DNA of 64,000 nt, from the NCBI GenBank assembly GCA_019116025.1, contig DXCM01000099.1:27298-91297 (forward strand), read 5' to 3'. The position numbers and the translations under genes were made by a program. Source of the DNA: Candidatus Companilactobacillus pullicola. GTDB taxonomy: Bacteria; Bacillota; Bacilli; Lactobacillales; Lactobacillaceae. The notes below the pieces were generated by a model. That model saw only the letters and a program-made list of their open reading frames with translations, made no database searches and was not told the origin of the DNA. This document shows, piece by piece, positions 34,292 to 43,399 of the stretch. Numbering within the stretch: position 1 is the stretch's first letter; each line of letters starts with the position of its first letter.

Positions 34292-35587
34292 TTATTTAAT
34301 TGTTACGTCAGTAGCGAATGTTGGTTCAAGTGCAGCAGCATACTTCAAGCCACTTACAAATGTATTACCACCAGCATAATCTTGGATTGATCCATCATTG
34401 AAGGGGAGCCATTCATTAGTTGAAACTTGAACAAAGTATTGACCCTTACTATTTTGAACGGAACGATTAACTCTCCAAGAACTGCCTTTTGGAAGTGTTC
34501 TAGTTAATGAGTTAGTTGAAGTATCATACAATGTAATATCTTTATTGAGGGTAATGACAATAGGTCCGTTGGAGAAGATACTATTGGAACTGCCTTCGTA
34601 TCCACCATTAGTTACCCATTGATTAGTTGCGACACGATAATAGATATAATGATTCATTGTCTTTTTCTGATCTGTATGCCATGAAGAACCAGCTGGTAGA
34701 GTTTTACCAGTATTATTACCGTTATCATCAAGAATATATGAGGCACTGTACAAATTGATAGTTGTATTTATAGGAGTACTTTGACCGACTGAGTTTGAAG
34801 TTCCCTTAATTTGAATATTCTTAACTGGAACATATTCGTTGGTAGCAACTTGATAGTAACTATTCATACCGATACCAATTGTTTTACCCAATTTCCAGGA
34901 CGAACCTACGGGTAGAGTTACGCCAGCCAAATGACCAGTTTCATCTACAACTTGAGCTGGATAAGTTACGGTACCAATTTGGCCTGATACGTTGGTATTA
35001 GTGTTTGTATTATTACTGTTTTGATTATTTGATGTTGCAGGAATACTTGTTTTAATGCCAGTTTCAAGGGCATATTCGTTATTTCCAACTTGATAGTAGG
35101 TATTCATGCCAATATTGTACATGCCACCTAGTTTCCAAGATGATCCAGCAGGTAAAGTTCTGCCGGTTGGATTTCCTTGAGCGTCAACCAGTTTAACTGC
35201 ATATCCTAAAGTACCGATCTGGTTATCAACAGCAGGCTTAACCATGGTTGGATTTACAACGGGCATGCCGTCGGTAAGAGTGATATGTTCGGAACTAATA
35301 TAGTTATTAGTAGCGACTTCGTAATATCTTTGTCCATTAATAAGAACGGATTTCCCTAATTTCCAAGATGACTTGCCAGAAAGAAAGAGACTAGTCTGCT
35401 TGCCATTGGCGTCAACGGTATAGGCACCACCATAGTCAACCGTACCAATAGGATTCTTAATGGTATTAGCTGTCGTGGTTGTAGCGGCTTGCACTGGAGT
35501 TGTTGCGTTGTTTGAAATATTCCCCAAAACAGTTGGTGCAACCAAAACAGCCAAAGTTGAAGCTAAGATGATTCTTTTCTTATTCAT
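34292..35587 (-). CDS. Secreted protein with five SLAP-type repeats
   Basis: A 431-residue exported protein. A signal peptide (about 1-34, cleaved after VQA) is followed by five repeats of some 55 residues (about 47-102, 124-178, 204-258, 276-330, 345-400). Each has the pattern TLPAGSSWKLG...YYQVATNEY, the mark of the S-layer-associated (SLAP) domain that binds cell-wall polymers. A low-complexity Asn/Thr linker lies at 186-200. There is no catalytic domain. It probably coats or decorates the wall. Confidence 0.88.
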   Translation of the reverse strand: MNKKRIILASTLAVLVAPTVLGNISNNATTPVQAATTTTANTIKNPIGTVDYGGAYTVDANGKQTSLFLSGKSSWKLGKSVLINGQRYYEVATNNYISSEHITLTDGMPVVNPTMVKPAVDNQIGTLGYAVKLVDAQGNPTGRTLPAGSSWKLGGMYNIGMNTYYQVGNNEYALETGIKTSIPATSNNQNSNNTNTNTNVSGQIGTVTYPAQVVDETGHLAGVTLPVGSSWKLGKTIGIGMNSYYQVATNEYVPVKNIQIKGTSNSVGQSTPINTTINLYSASYILDDNGNNTGKTLPAGSSWHTDQKKTMNHYIYYRVATNQWVTNGGYEGSSNSIFSNGPIVITLNKDITLYDTSTNSLTRTLPKGSSWRVNRSVQNSKGQYFVQVSTNEWLPFNDGSIQDYAGGNTFVSGLKYAAALEPTFATDVTIK

Positions 35588-35967
35588 TTCATGTATCCCC
35601 TTAATATGAAAAATATAATTTTTAAAAACGAATCAGTGACCGCTAAAAGTCCAAACAAAATAGATTTCACTAATTACTTTTTACGTCTACACTTTATTGG
35701 AACGATGGCGGAATAGCAATATTATTATTTAGAACTTTAGTAATTCTTAGACAGTTAATATTGCACGATGCCACAGCTGATCACTTTTTCTAACTATATT
35801 TTATGCAATAGATGGCCAAGAAACTGTATTTGTCATAAACGATGTATTTCATATCATAAATGGTTACAAGACAAAGAGTCATATAACTTTGTTCAAAAAT
35901 TAAAGCTTATTTCAAATTAATTAGTGTGTTAAATTATTTTCTTAATTTTTTGATAAGGTAATGAGTT
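35588..35967 (-). other. Non-coding region upstream of the SLAP-repeat gene
   Basis: About 380 bp between two genes of the minus strand. AAGGGG just before the start is the ribosome site. The region should hold the SLAP gene promoter, but I could not pick a convincing -35/-10 pair. No gene or hairpin stands out, and no clear terminator of the lipoprotein gene is seen. Confidence 0.4.
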
Positions 35968-37104
35968 TTATTTGGCCTCTTGTTCACTAATGATTTGGCC
36001 GGCTTCTGGATCAGTTAAATAGTTGACGCTGCTACTGATACCAACGATTGAGGCACCAGCCTTAGTAGTAATTGTTGAAGCAGATTTTTTAGGATTGTTA
36101 GTATCCGCTTGAGTAAAAATGTTAACCTCGTTTTGAGGTAGATCAGTGGATGAGACATTGTCACTATTTTTTTGATATTTAGTTGATTTGCCAGCACCGA
36201 TGCGAATCAATTCTTTTTCGCTGGTAAAGAGATATAGGTAACCGATACTATCACCACTGGCAACGGTATCGCGTGATAGTTGATAACCAGCATGGGCGGC
36301 TTCTCTTTTTTGAAGGGCGTAAGTTGAGTTCTGGTTTAAAGAAATAAGTGAGTATTTACTCAAATCCTGAATAGCTGAACGCTCAAAACTGTTGTATCGG
36401 TGTTGATAAAGGTAGCCATTCTTTACTAATATTTTTCCAGAGTCTTCAGCGCTAGTCGTGGTTTCAGGAGCAATCCAAGTTCCATTGAGACTGTTCACAT
36501 CGAGATGTTTAGCTGATTTTTTGTTTTGAGTATCAGTAAAAGATTTGCCACGATCAATGACGGTAGTTTGATCGACGTCCATATACTGGATATCGATGGC
36601 ATATAACTTGTGACCCTTGGCGACAAAGGCTTGATTTAAACCTAGATCACCAATTTCTGGCTTTAAGAAAACTAAATCAGACATCTTACTAATTTCAAAT
36701 TTTGCACCTAAAGCTTTTAGAGCTTCATTGACTTGTTGAACGGACATATAGTGAAGTTTCTTTTGATAAGATTTCATATAGTGTTTTCGAGATAACTTTT
36801 TCCATTCAGAAAAACTTGTTTGTTTATAGCCAGTAGCGATTGATTTGAATTCACCTTTGGAAGTGGTCCATATATCTAAATCGTTAGCTTTAGAAACAAC
36901 AGAGGTACTTATTTTATTAGAGACTTTTGAACCAGTTTGTTTAGAACTAATAGCTTCATTGAAAATCCATGTTTTGGAGTCGGATTTAATGATCTTTTGA
37001 GTGTTAGCCTTAATATCGTAGGATGCGGTTTTAGGCTTAGAAGCGCTGCATCCAGAAATAAATAGCAGTATTAAAGTTAGAATAAGTAAGTTTAGTTTTC
37101 TCAT
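35968..37104 (-). CDS. Lipoprotein of unknown function
   Basis: A 378-residue lipoprotein with lipobox ISGC (Cys19). After it come mixed alpha/beta segments without a recognised catalytic motif. A segment LNGTWIAPETT (near residue 208) and a following strand-rich part recall lipocalin-like surface proteins of lactobacilli, but this is weak. It is divergent from the XRE gene at 37.4 kb and might be its target, judged by position only. Confidence 0.72.
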   Translation of the reverse strand: MRKLNLLILTLILLFISGCSASKPKTASYDIKANTQKIIKSDSKTWIFNEAISSKQTGSKVSNKISTSVVSKANDLDIWTTSKGEFKSIATGYKQTSFSEWKKLSRKHYMKSYQKKLHYMSVQQVNEALKALGAKFEISKMSDLVFLKPEIGDLGLNQAFVAKGHKLYAIDIQYMDVDQTTVIDRGKSFTDTQNKKSAKHLDVNSLNGTWIAPETTTSAEDSGKILVKNGYLYQHRYNSFERSAIQDLSKYSLISLNQNSTYALQKREAAHAGYQLSRDTVASGDSIGYLYLFTSEKELIRIGAGKSTKYQKNSDNVSSTDLPQNEVNIFTQADTNNPKKSASTITTKAGASIVGISSSVNYLTDPEAGQIISEQEAK

Positions 37105-37221
37105 AGAGAACTCCTGTCGGTTAATTATAAATATTATCTCTTTAATATAAGATAGATGACAGCATGATTTTTACATAATGAAATATGGATATATTTTTGT
37201 AACTAATCAAATAAATAATAC

Positions 37222-37235
37222 TGTAACGCCGTTAT
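37222..37235 (+). promoter_or_regulatory. Palindrome shared with the first XRE gene (copy 2)
   Basis: An exact copy of the 14-bp string at 32679-32692 with core TAACGCCGTTA. It lies in the 322-bp divergent region between the lipoprotein and XRE genes, where it could serve both. The rest of that region also has AACGCAACTAA and a later TTAGTTG that could pair, and no small gene. Confidence 0.55.
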
Positions 37236-37426
37236 ATTTAACGCAACTAAATGAGCAAGTCCTTAAAAGTTGAAATAATAACCTTTTTAGACGGTATCGC
37301 AAGATGAAGTTGCGCAAGTTAGTTGTTTTTAAATGCAGAGATGACTAATTTGTTGCTTGTTTCCCAGTGGCTACTATATGAGAATATAACTAGTGAGATT
37401 AATCCATATAGAGGGCGGGATTGAAA

Positions 37427-37789
37427 ATGATCAACTTTTCAAGTCAATTAAAAAAATATAGAACTGACCGCGGTATTACACAAGACGAGTTAGCAAGTAA
37501 ATTATATGTAACTAGACAGGCTATTTCTAAATGGGAATCGGGCGAATCAACTCCCGATATGAATAACCTAGTTAAACTGTCTGATATCTTTAATGTCAGT
37601 TTAGACGCTTTAGTTTTAGGCAAACAGGAGAATTCAAAAGTCGATCCCAATGAATTCACTTTTGATCCAATCCATAATAAATATGTTAGAAAATATGGCA
37701 AAATGAATTTCTGGGATTTTCTTTCGAAGAATCCGTGGGTTATTGTCTTAGTAGTTGTCGTTTTGCTCTGGGCGATACTGTTGCACTAG
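37427..37789 (+). CDS. XRE-family regulator with one C-terminal membrane helix
   Basis: A 120-residue protein with an HTH_3 domain in the first 65 residues (recognition part VTRQAISKWESGESTPDMNNL) and a single C-terminal membrane helix (about 101-118). I start at ATG 37427, with GAGGGCGGG at a fitting distance; the TTG at 37421 is closer than usual. It is related in layout to the XRE-membrane gene at 32.8 kb and shares an upstream palindrome with it. The DUF6933 gene follows after 51 bp. Confidence 0.87.
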   Translation: MINFSSQLKKYRTDRGITQDELASKLYVTRQAISKWESGESTPDMNNLVKLSDIFNVSLDALVLGKQENSKVDPNEFTFDPIHNKYVRKYGKMNFWDFLSKNPWVIVLVVVVLLWAILLH

Positions 37790-37840
37790 CTCATGGTAAA
37801 CTGATAATAGTAAATTAATATAGTTAAAGGAAAATACTTA

Positions 37841-38836
37841 ATGTTTATCAATGTGGTTCAAAAATCAAAATTGCTTTTCAAGGATTTTCCCTCAGTAGAT
37901 TCAAATGAAGATTCTAAAAATCAAGCTGCGGCTAATCCTATTTTTTCATGGCATGTAAAGCATATTGTTCATAAGCGTAAAAAAATTGTTATTTTTACAA
38001 ATGATGCAAGCACTTTAACGATTGTTCTGTATGATGTCAATGCTCAAAACTGTGTATTAATGGAACAAAGATTTCAAGAACAGTTGGCAAAATTGTGGCA
38101 AAGTTTAGGTATGACTGAGAAAAATTTAAATCAGTATCTAGAAGTCGCCAAATCTTGGCAAATAGGACCAACTGTCAATCGAAATCAGTTGGGGCGTTTG
38201 AATGAGGTTAGTCAAATTATTGAGTTATATGTATCTGATGGTGAGAAGAATGAAGCTTTTTTGTCTCAAAAAATGACAAATATGTTGCGTGATTCTGGTA
38301 GTAGTAAGAAGGCTACTTTTGCCAATGATATTCCTCAAATTATGGAATTCAATAATTTTGTATGGAAGAAAGCTGAGTCACAAACTACAGAAATAGATGT
38401 TGAGAAGTTGAGAAAAATTTGTAACGATTTGAAACAACAGGAAGAGTCGTTTAGAGATGACCTTTCTTTAGAAGATTTTGATAAAATAGTTCAGCAAATG
38501 ACTGAATTAAATGACGAATTGATTAATATTTTTGTTGAAGATGTTAAAAACGAATATTCTGAGAAAACCATTAAATCATACAAGAGTTCCTTAAAATTCT
38601 ATTTGAATGAATATTTGGCTTTTCGTATGATTTCAATTTTTAATAGAGAAGCTTCATCAGTCGACGGATTGTATATGTATGGTAGCAGTAGGACTAGAAC
38701 TAAACTAGTCCAAAGAAGCATGGCTAAGTTATATACCTTCTTATCGAAATACAAAATGGTCGATGTTGCTTTTGCTAAATCGATGAAAAGTGATATGAGA
38801 GACTCTATTGAATTATTGGATTATTTAGACTATTAA
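37841..38836 (+). CDS. DUF6933 domain protein with helical C-terminal half
   Basis: A 331-residue soluble protein. The first 150 residues fit DUF6933 (MFINVVQKSK start, FSWHVKHIVHKRKKIVIFTND, then LTIVLYDVNAQNC). The remaining 180 residues are mostly helical and acidic, with no recognised motif. DUF6933 has no known function; some members occur near regulators or toxin-antitoxin-like genes. It follows the small XRE gene, so a functional link is possible. Confidence 0.7.
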   Translation: MFINVVQKSKLLFKDFPSVDSNEDSKNQAAANPIFSWHVKHIVHKRKKIVIFTNDASTLTIVLYDVNAQNCVLMEQRFQEQLAKLWQSLGMTEKNLNQYLEVAKSWQIGPTVNRNQLGRLNEVSQIIELYVSDGEKNEAFLSQKMTNMLRDSGSSKKATFANDIPQIMEFNNFVWKKAESQTTEIDVEKLRKICNDLKQQEESFRDDLSLEDFDKIVQQMTELNDELINIFVEDVKNEYSEKTIKSYKSSLKFYLNEYLAFRMISIFNREASSVDGLYMYGSSRTRTKLVQRSMAKLYTFLSKYKMVDVAFAKSMKSDMRDSIELLDYLDY

Positions 38837-38866
38837 AAAAGGGTGAGTTGATTCTCATCCTTTTTT
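38835..38866. terminator. Bidirectional terminator
   Basis: A stem AAAAAAGGGTGAG / CTCATCCTTTTTT lies between the DUF6933 gene and the convergent broken TetR gene, and overlaps the TetR stop. Confidence 0.88.
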
Positions 38867-39436
38867 GCTTAGAAATTTAGAATTCCTAAAAGAGTAATTT
38901 TGATAAGCAATCTTCAGAAATTCAGGCGTGTGATTGTACTGAAAAGTGGCCAAATCTTCTATAGTAATAGAAGATAAATTATTAAGCCATTCATTGAATA
39001 ATCCCATACTGCCATAGGAATGATATTTAATGGCGTACTCTTGATCAGAGGTTAATGCAGTCTGATAGAAATTTTCAACGGCGGCCTTTGCTGAAGCAAC
39101 ATTGAATTTTTGAATATATTGATTTATCGAATTTTGAGAGTGATCAGTGTAAGTTTTTTGATAAAAAGTTTTCCGCTTTTCCATTTGAATCAAGTTTCTT
39201 TTGATACTTTCAATAGAGTATCTGGGTGTTTTATCTCCGTAAACCGTTGAGAAGTCATACAGAAAAATCTATGCTACTAGTTCATATTTATCATGGAAGT
39301 GATAGTAAAAAGTTTGAGGGATGGTGTCACATCTCTTGCAGAGATCTACAATTCTGATTCTATCCATAGGTATAGTCTTCAACATTTCTTCTAATTTTTT
39401 GGCAAATAGTAATTTGGTTTGATTTTTGAGTGTCAT
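38855..39436 (-). pseudogene. TetR/AcrR-family regulator interrupted by one amber codon
   Basis: Two parts in the same frame are separated by a single TAG (complement of 39269-39271). The first part, from ATG 39436 with AAGAGG before it, holds the TetR helix-turn-helix (IRIVDLCKRCDTIPQTFYYHF) and ends ...DKYELVA. After the stop the frame runs on without further defect as IFLYDFSTVYGDKTP and on to residue 193. A Trp codon TGG is common at this place in relatives, so a TGG to TAG change is likely. Only a 55-residue DNA-binding fragment would be made. It is divergent from the QorB-like gene. Confidence 0.85.
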
Positions 39437-39479
39437 AGTTAACCTCTTGTTTATATGAAAATGCAATTACATCTAATTT

Positions 39480-39505
39480 TTATACATTTTGGGACTTTTG
39501 TATAA
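39480..39505 (+). promoter_or_regulatory. Candidate TetR operator over the reductase promoter
   Basis: TTATACA (39480-39486) and TGTATAA (39499-39505) form a perfect 7-bp dyad with a 12-bp spacer in the divergent region. The right arm includes a -10-like TATAAT (39501-39506) of the QorB-like gene, so binding would block it. Confidence 0.5.
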
Positions 39506-39567
39506 TGAAAAGCCTTAAAAATAACGTTAGTATTGTCAACATGTCAAAAGTACGAGGAGAAATTGCT

Positions 39568-40416
39568 ATGAATATTATGATAACTGGAGCAAGTGGTGAA
39601 TATGGTAATTATGCCATTGATTACTTGAAAAAATTTGTACCAGAAGCTAATTTATTTGGACTAGTTAGAAGTGAAGCTAAGGGTAAAGCACTAAAAGATA
39701 AAGGTGTAAATGTCAGAATAGGTGACTACACGGATGCCAATTCAATGATTGATGCTCTGAAGGGCATTGATCGGTTGCTATTTGTATCAGTATCCATGCT
39801 AAATATTCAACAAAACGTTGTTCAAGCGGCACAAGTTAATCATGTGAAATATATTGCCTACACTAGTATTTCTCATCCAGAATATTCCAAATTTGGTTTG
39901 GATGAAATCCATAAACAAACGGAAAATTGGATTAAAGAATCCGGCATTCCACATACATTTTTGCGCAATGGTTGGTATACGGAATTAAATCAGGCTTTGT
40001 TTGACTACGCTGCTGAGACGAAAAGATTTCCTTATTTTGCTACGGAAGGTAAATTGTCGTTTGCTTTGAAGAGAGAGTACGCTGAAGCAGGAGCTAGAGT
40101 CATTGCTAACGGTAATTATGATGAGGTGCTTGATTTAGCCGGTGAACCCAGAACTTATCAACAATTAGCTCTGGCAACTCAAGAGGCATTGAATACAAAA
40201 TTAGATATTAAAGAAGTTTCGGCCAGCAAATTTGTTCCAATGATGGAGAGTACTGGTATTTCCGGAAGATGGGCTTCAGTTTCTCAGGTCTATCAAGAAT
40301 ATACATTTAAAGGTAATAATGGCGAAGAAATGGGTAATCCTTCTAATTTTGAAAGAGTATTGGGACATCCATTAACAGATTTACCATCAGCAATTAAAGA
40401 ATTGATCAATAAGTAA
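39568..40416 (+). CDS. QorB-like NAD(P)-dependent oxidoreductase (NmrA/SDR family)
   Basis: A 282-residue atypical SDR. The nucleotide motif is GASGEYGN (7-14). LLFVSVSM, YIAYTSISHPEY and the FLRNGWYTE segment are those of the QorB/YtfG quinone reductase group, which uses NADPH to reduce quinones. GAGGAGA precedes ATG 39568; earlier ATG codons lack a ribosome site. It is divergent from the broken TetR gene, whose loss would leave it without its usual repressor. Confidence 0.88.
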   Translation: MNIMITGASGEYGNYAIDYLKKFVPEANLFGLVRSEAKGKALKDKGVNVRIGDYTDANSMIDALKGIDRLLFVSVSMLNIQQNVVQAAQVNHVKYIAYTSISHPEYSKFGLDEIHKQTENWIKESGIPHTFLRNGWYTELNQALFDYAAETKRFPYFATEGKLSFALKREYAEAGARVIANGNYDEVLDLAGEPRTYQQLALATQEALNTKLDIKEVSASKFVPMMESTGISGRWASVSQVYQEYTFKGNNGEEMGNPSNFERVLGHPLTDLPSAIKELINK

Positions 40417-40451
40417 AAAAATCTCCCTAGATTATTTTCTAGAGGGATTTT
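40415..40451. terminator. Bidirectional terminator
   Basis: A stem AAAATCTCCCTAG / CTAGAGGGATTTT separates the QorB-like gene from the convergent DUF2255 gene. Confidence 0.85.
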
Positions 40452-40452
40452 G

Positions 40453-40836
40453 CTATTTAGGTAGAACTTCGATTGTGGTGCTGCGGGGTCCGTTTTGAAT
40501 CATAGGAGGGAAGTAACAACTTTCTCCATATTTATCACGATAGCCTTGGTCAACCAGTTCATTAATTTTATCATCATGTAACTTTTTAAAAATGACTTCA
40601 TGATTGGAGCCATCTAGGAAAATGCGGCCACCTTGTTGCTGAATAGCTGAACGATACCAACGTGAATTTTGTCCATTCCAAGCACGAATAAACAATCTAT
40701 GATCGACAACAACCGACCAGATCCAAGTGGGAGTTCCATAAGTCTTACCATCACTGTAAAATGGCGAAACCCTGAAATCGTCAGCTTGAGAAAATTTTTG
40801 TAGTTGTTCTAATGCCCATGTGTTTTTACTCGTCAT
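40453..40836 (-). CDS. DUF2255 family protein
   Basis: A 127-residue soluble protein with the family pattern: DFRVSPFYSDGKTYGTPTWIWSV, LFIRAWNGQNSRWYRSA and GRIFLDGSNHEV. Similar proteins bind a flavin or are placed near oxidoreductases, but no activity is established. It is divergent from the LysR gene and may be its target. Confidence 0.82.
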   Translation of the reverse strand: MTSKNTWALEQLQKFSQADDFRVSPFYSDGKTYGTPTWIWSVVVDHRLFIRAWNGQNSRWYRSAIQQQGGRIFLDGSNHEVIFKKLHDDKINELVDQGYRDKYGESCYFPPMIQNGPRSTTIEVLPK

Positions 40837-40972
40837 AATTCACCTATTTATGTTTTTTCTTACGTTAATCAATTTGTTTACATGTCCTAGAGTAAGACTT
40901 GAATTAATTAATGTCTAATGCTTATAATGTATCTAAAATCATACGATATTGTAATACCAAGGAGAAATAAGA

Positions 40973-41848
40973 ATGGAATTACGAGTTTTACGTTACTTCC
41001 AAGCAGTGGCCTCAGAGTTAAATATCAGTCGTGCAGCTGAAAAATTACATGTTTCTCAACCTACCATTTCCAGACAATTGAAGGATTTAGAGGATGAGAT
41101 CGGTGTAACCTTGATAAATCGAGGTGGACGTTCACTTGAATTGACTAGTGAAGGAGAATATTTTTCTAACCAGGTTAATCAAATTCTAGCTTTAGCCGAT
41201 AAAACACTTGATAACATGCAAGTTGGTCAAGATATTACTGGATCAATCGTTATCGGTAGTGCCGAGACGAGAAGTTTCATCAGTGTAGCGCAATCAATTA
41301 AAGCTTTGCGAGATAGTTACCCTCATATTAAAGTGAATATCGTCAGCACCAACGCTAATGATGTTCGACGTAATTTAGACTCAGGAAACTTTGATTTTGG
41401 TATTGTCGTAGATCCTGCTTCGAAGAAAGATTTTGAATTTATTCATTTATTAGGAGAAAGTCGCTGGGGAGTTTTGATGCCACGTAGTTCTGATTTGGCG
41501 GATAGGGATCACTTAACCTTAGATGACTTAGAAAATCGTGATATGATCATTACCCAACAGAATGGATTTTTGGATACTTTAAAAGATTGGTATGGCGAAA
41601 GTTCAAAGAAATTTAATGTTGTTGCCACATATAATTTACTCTACAATGCATCATTATTAGTTTCTGCAGGTGTCGGGTATGCCTTGTGTGTTGATGGAAT
41701 TATCAATACTAATCAATCTGATTTAATTTTTGTGCCGTTGGAACCAAGAAAAACAGCTGGGACTAATTTAGTTTGGCAAAAGGGACGGAAACTTTCTCAA
41801 GCCGCTGAAGCATTTTTGAAACAGATATCCAGTGATATTAATAAATAA
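40973..41848 (+). CDS. LysR-family transcriptional regulator
   Basis: A 291-residue regulator with an N-terminal winged helix-turn-helix (MELRVLRYFQAVASEL, AAEKLHVSQPTISRQLKDLE) and a C-terminal periplasmic-binding-like effector domain. AAGGAGAA precedes the ATG. It lies between the divergent DUF2255 gene and the downstream SDR gene at 41.95 kb, both plausible targets. It is distinct from the LysR at 61.3 kb. Confidence 0.92.
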   Translation: MELRVLRYFQAVASELNISRAAEKLHVSQPTISRQLKDLEDEIGVTLINRGGRSLELTSEGEYFSNQVNQILALADKTLDNMQVGQDITGSIVIGSAETRSFISVAQSIKALRDSYPHIKVNIVSTNANDVRRNLDSGNFDFGIVVDPASKKDFEFIHLLGESRWGVLMPRSSDLADRDHLTLDDLENRDMIITQQNGFLDTLKDWYGESSKKFNVVATYNLLYNASLLVSAGVGYALCVDGIINTNQSDLIFVPLEPRKTAGTNLVWQKGRKLSQAAEAFLKQISSDINK

Positions 41849-41910
41849 CTATTCAATTTACGTATGAAGACATATTAATTATAGGTATTAGACATCTGCC
41901 TAAGAGGAAC

Positions 41911-41925
41911 CTAGAATAATTCTAG
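41911..41925 (+). promoter_or_regulatory. Dyad before the SDR gene
   Basis: CTAGAAT-A-ATTCTAG is a palindrome with 7-bp arms, 28 bp before the SDR start. It may be an operator; the regulator is unknown. Confidence 0.35.
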
Positions 41926-41953
41926 TAAGTTAATCGGAAAGCAGGAATAATAT

Positions 41954-42595
41954 ATGAGTACAGTAATGATTATCGGTGCCAACGGTGATACTGCTAGAAT
42001 ATTAATTGAACGTATTTTAAAAGAAACAGAAAATAATTTGATACTCTATTTGAGAAATGCAAAAAGATTGAGTCAATATCAAAATAATGACAGAGTAACC
42101 ATTGTAGATGGGGATGTTCTCAAGACTCAATATTTGGCTGAAGCTATGAAACCAGCCGATATTATTTATTCAAATGTTGGGGGAACTGATCTAGGAGCTC
42201 AAACAAAAAGTATCTTAGCGGCAATGGAAGAAGTGGATAAGAAACGTTTGATTTTCATCAGCGCCTTGGGTGCACATCATGAAGTGCCAGGTAAATTTGG
42301 TGAATGGAATGAACAAGCAATATCGGCCTTCTTACCAGGATTTAGAGAGTCAGCGACGCTTTTGGAAGAGTCAAATTGTTATTATACCGAGATTCGTCCG
42401 GCATGGTTAACTGATAATGATGAAATTGATTATGAAGAAACAACTCAAGATCAACCGTTTAAAGGAACCGAAGTTTCACGTGCTAGTGTAGCCGATTATG
42501 TACTGAAATTAATCAACAACCCGCGTCAAGATTTGCGCGCTAGTGTTGGTTTGAATAAACCAAATACCGATGGTGACAAACCTAGTTGGATGTAG
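41954..42595 (+). CDS. NAD(P)-binding atypical SDR protein
   Basis: A 213-residue Rossmann protein with nucleotide motif GANGDTAR (8-15), a GDVLKTQYLAEAM segment for the cofactor ribose and ISALGAHHEVPGKFGEWN in the active-site area. It is a paralogue in sequence pattern of the 55.7-kb protein (both share FLPG/ILPG, LRHSA/FRESA and the WLND/WLTD loop). The substrate is unknown. It may be controlled by the upstream LysR. Confidence 0.85.
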   Translation: MSTVMIIGANGDTARILIERILKETENNLILYLRNAKRLSQYQNNDRVTIVDGDVLKTQYLAEAMKPADIIYSNVGGTDLGAQTKSILAAMEEVDKKRLIFISALGAHHEVPGKFGEWNEQAISAFLPGFRESATLLEESNCYYTEIRPAWLTDNDEIDYEETTQDQPFKGTEVSRASVADYVLKLINNPRQDLRASVGLNKPNTDGDKPSWM

Positions 42596-42671
42596 TTAAG
42601 GGCTAGCTTAGAATACCCGTTATGGTGTAGCATTATGTATACCGTATATAAAAGGGTAGGAGAGTATTTTC

Positions 42672-43187
42672 ATGCTTAAACTGAGAGTAATTATATCGAG
42701 TGTATTGGTATTAGTTGGTATTATAATATTTTTGTTTTTAACATTTCCTAGGGTTAAACGGGTCCGTAAATACAATAAGGAAGTCAATAGTCCAAAGTTA
42801 TTTCGCTGGAACGCGGATGTAATGGAAGAATACCCACAAGAGTACAAACAAATAAAGTTAAGTAGAAATATATGGGCATGTTCTTATTTATTACTCGTCG
42901 TTTCTCTTGCGGTAGGTATAGTTGGATTGTATGTATCTTTTAATTATTATGATCAGCTTATAATGAATATATCTGCCATTTTGTTGATAGCATCTTGTTT
43001 AATTGGGTTGTATACATTTAGATCATATACCCAAATTCGAGTAAGATTATATCAACGTATTTTGGAAAAGACGACCGATGAATTTGTTGAAGATAGACTA
43101 AAAATAGTTGAAGAAAGTGAAATTTATTATAGGTATCAAATGATTGCTTTGGCAATGATTGGTGTAGCCGCAGTGATTAGTTTATAA
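42672..43187 (+). CDS. Membrane protein of unknown function
   Basis: A 171-residue protein with about four hydrophobic helices (4-24, 66-88, 95-115, 150-170) and a basic loop with RVKRVRKYNKE. I do not recognise a family. GTAGGAGAG precedes the ATG. It stands alone and ends at a good terminator. Confidence 0.7.
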   Translation: MLKLRVIISSVLVLVGIIIFLFLTFPRVKRVRKYNKEVNSPKLFRWNADVMEEYPQEYKQIKLSRNIWACSYLLLVVSLAVGIVGLYVSFNYYDQLIMNISAILLIASCLIGLYTFRSYTQIRVRLYQRILEKTTDEFVEDRLKIVEESEIYYRYQMIALAMIGVAAVISL

Positions 43188-43214
43188 AAATCTAGATATC
43201 ATATGTCTATACGC

Positions 43215-43255
43215 AAATAGGAAGCACACTTATTTTCAGTGTACTTCCTATTTTT
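43215..43255 (+). terminator. Terminator after the membrane protein gene
   Basis: A stem AAATAGGAAG-ACACT / AGTGT-CTTCCTATTT is followed by a T run. Confidence 0.85.
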
Positions 43256-43399
43256 ATATATGATATTGAAAATATACGATTTATTTACAGAAAGGATATC
43301 ACTTTTATGTCCTGTTCATAGCATTGGTATAGAAAGAGGAATACAATAATAATTAATAAATTGAAATTGAGTAGTTTATAAATTTAGGGGATGTTAGAA

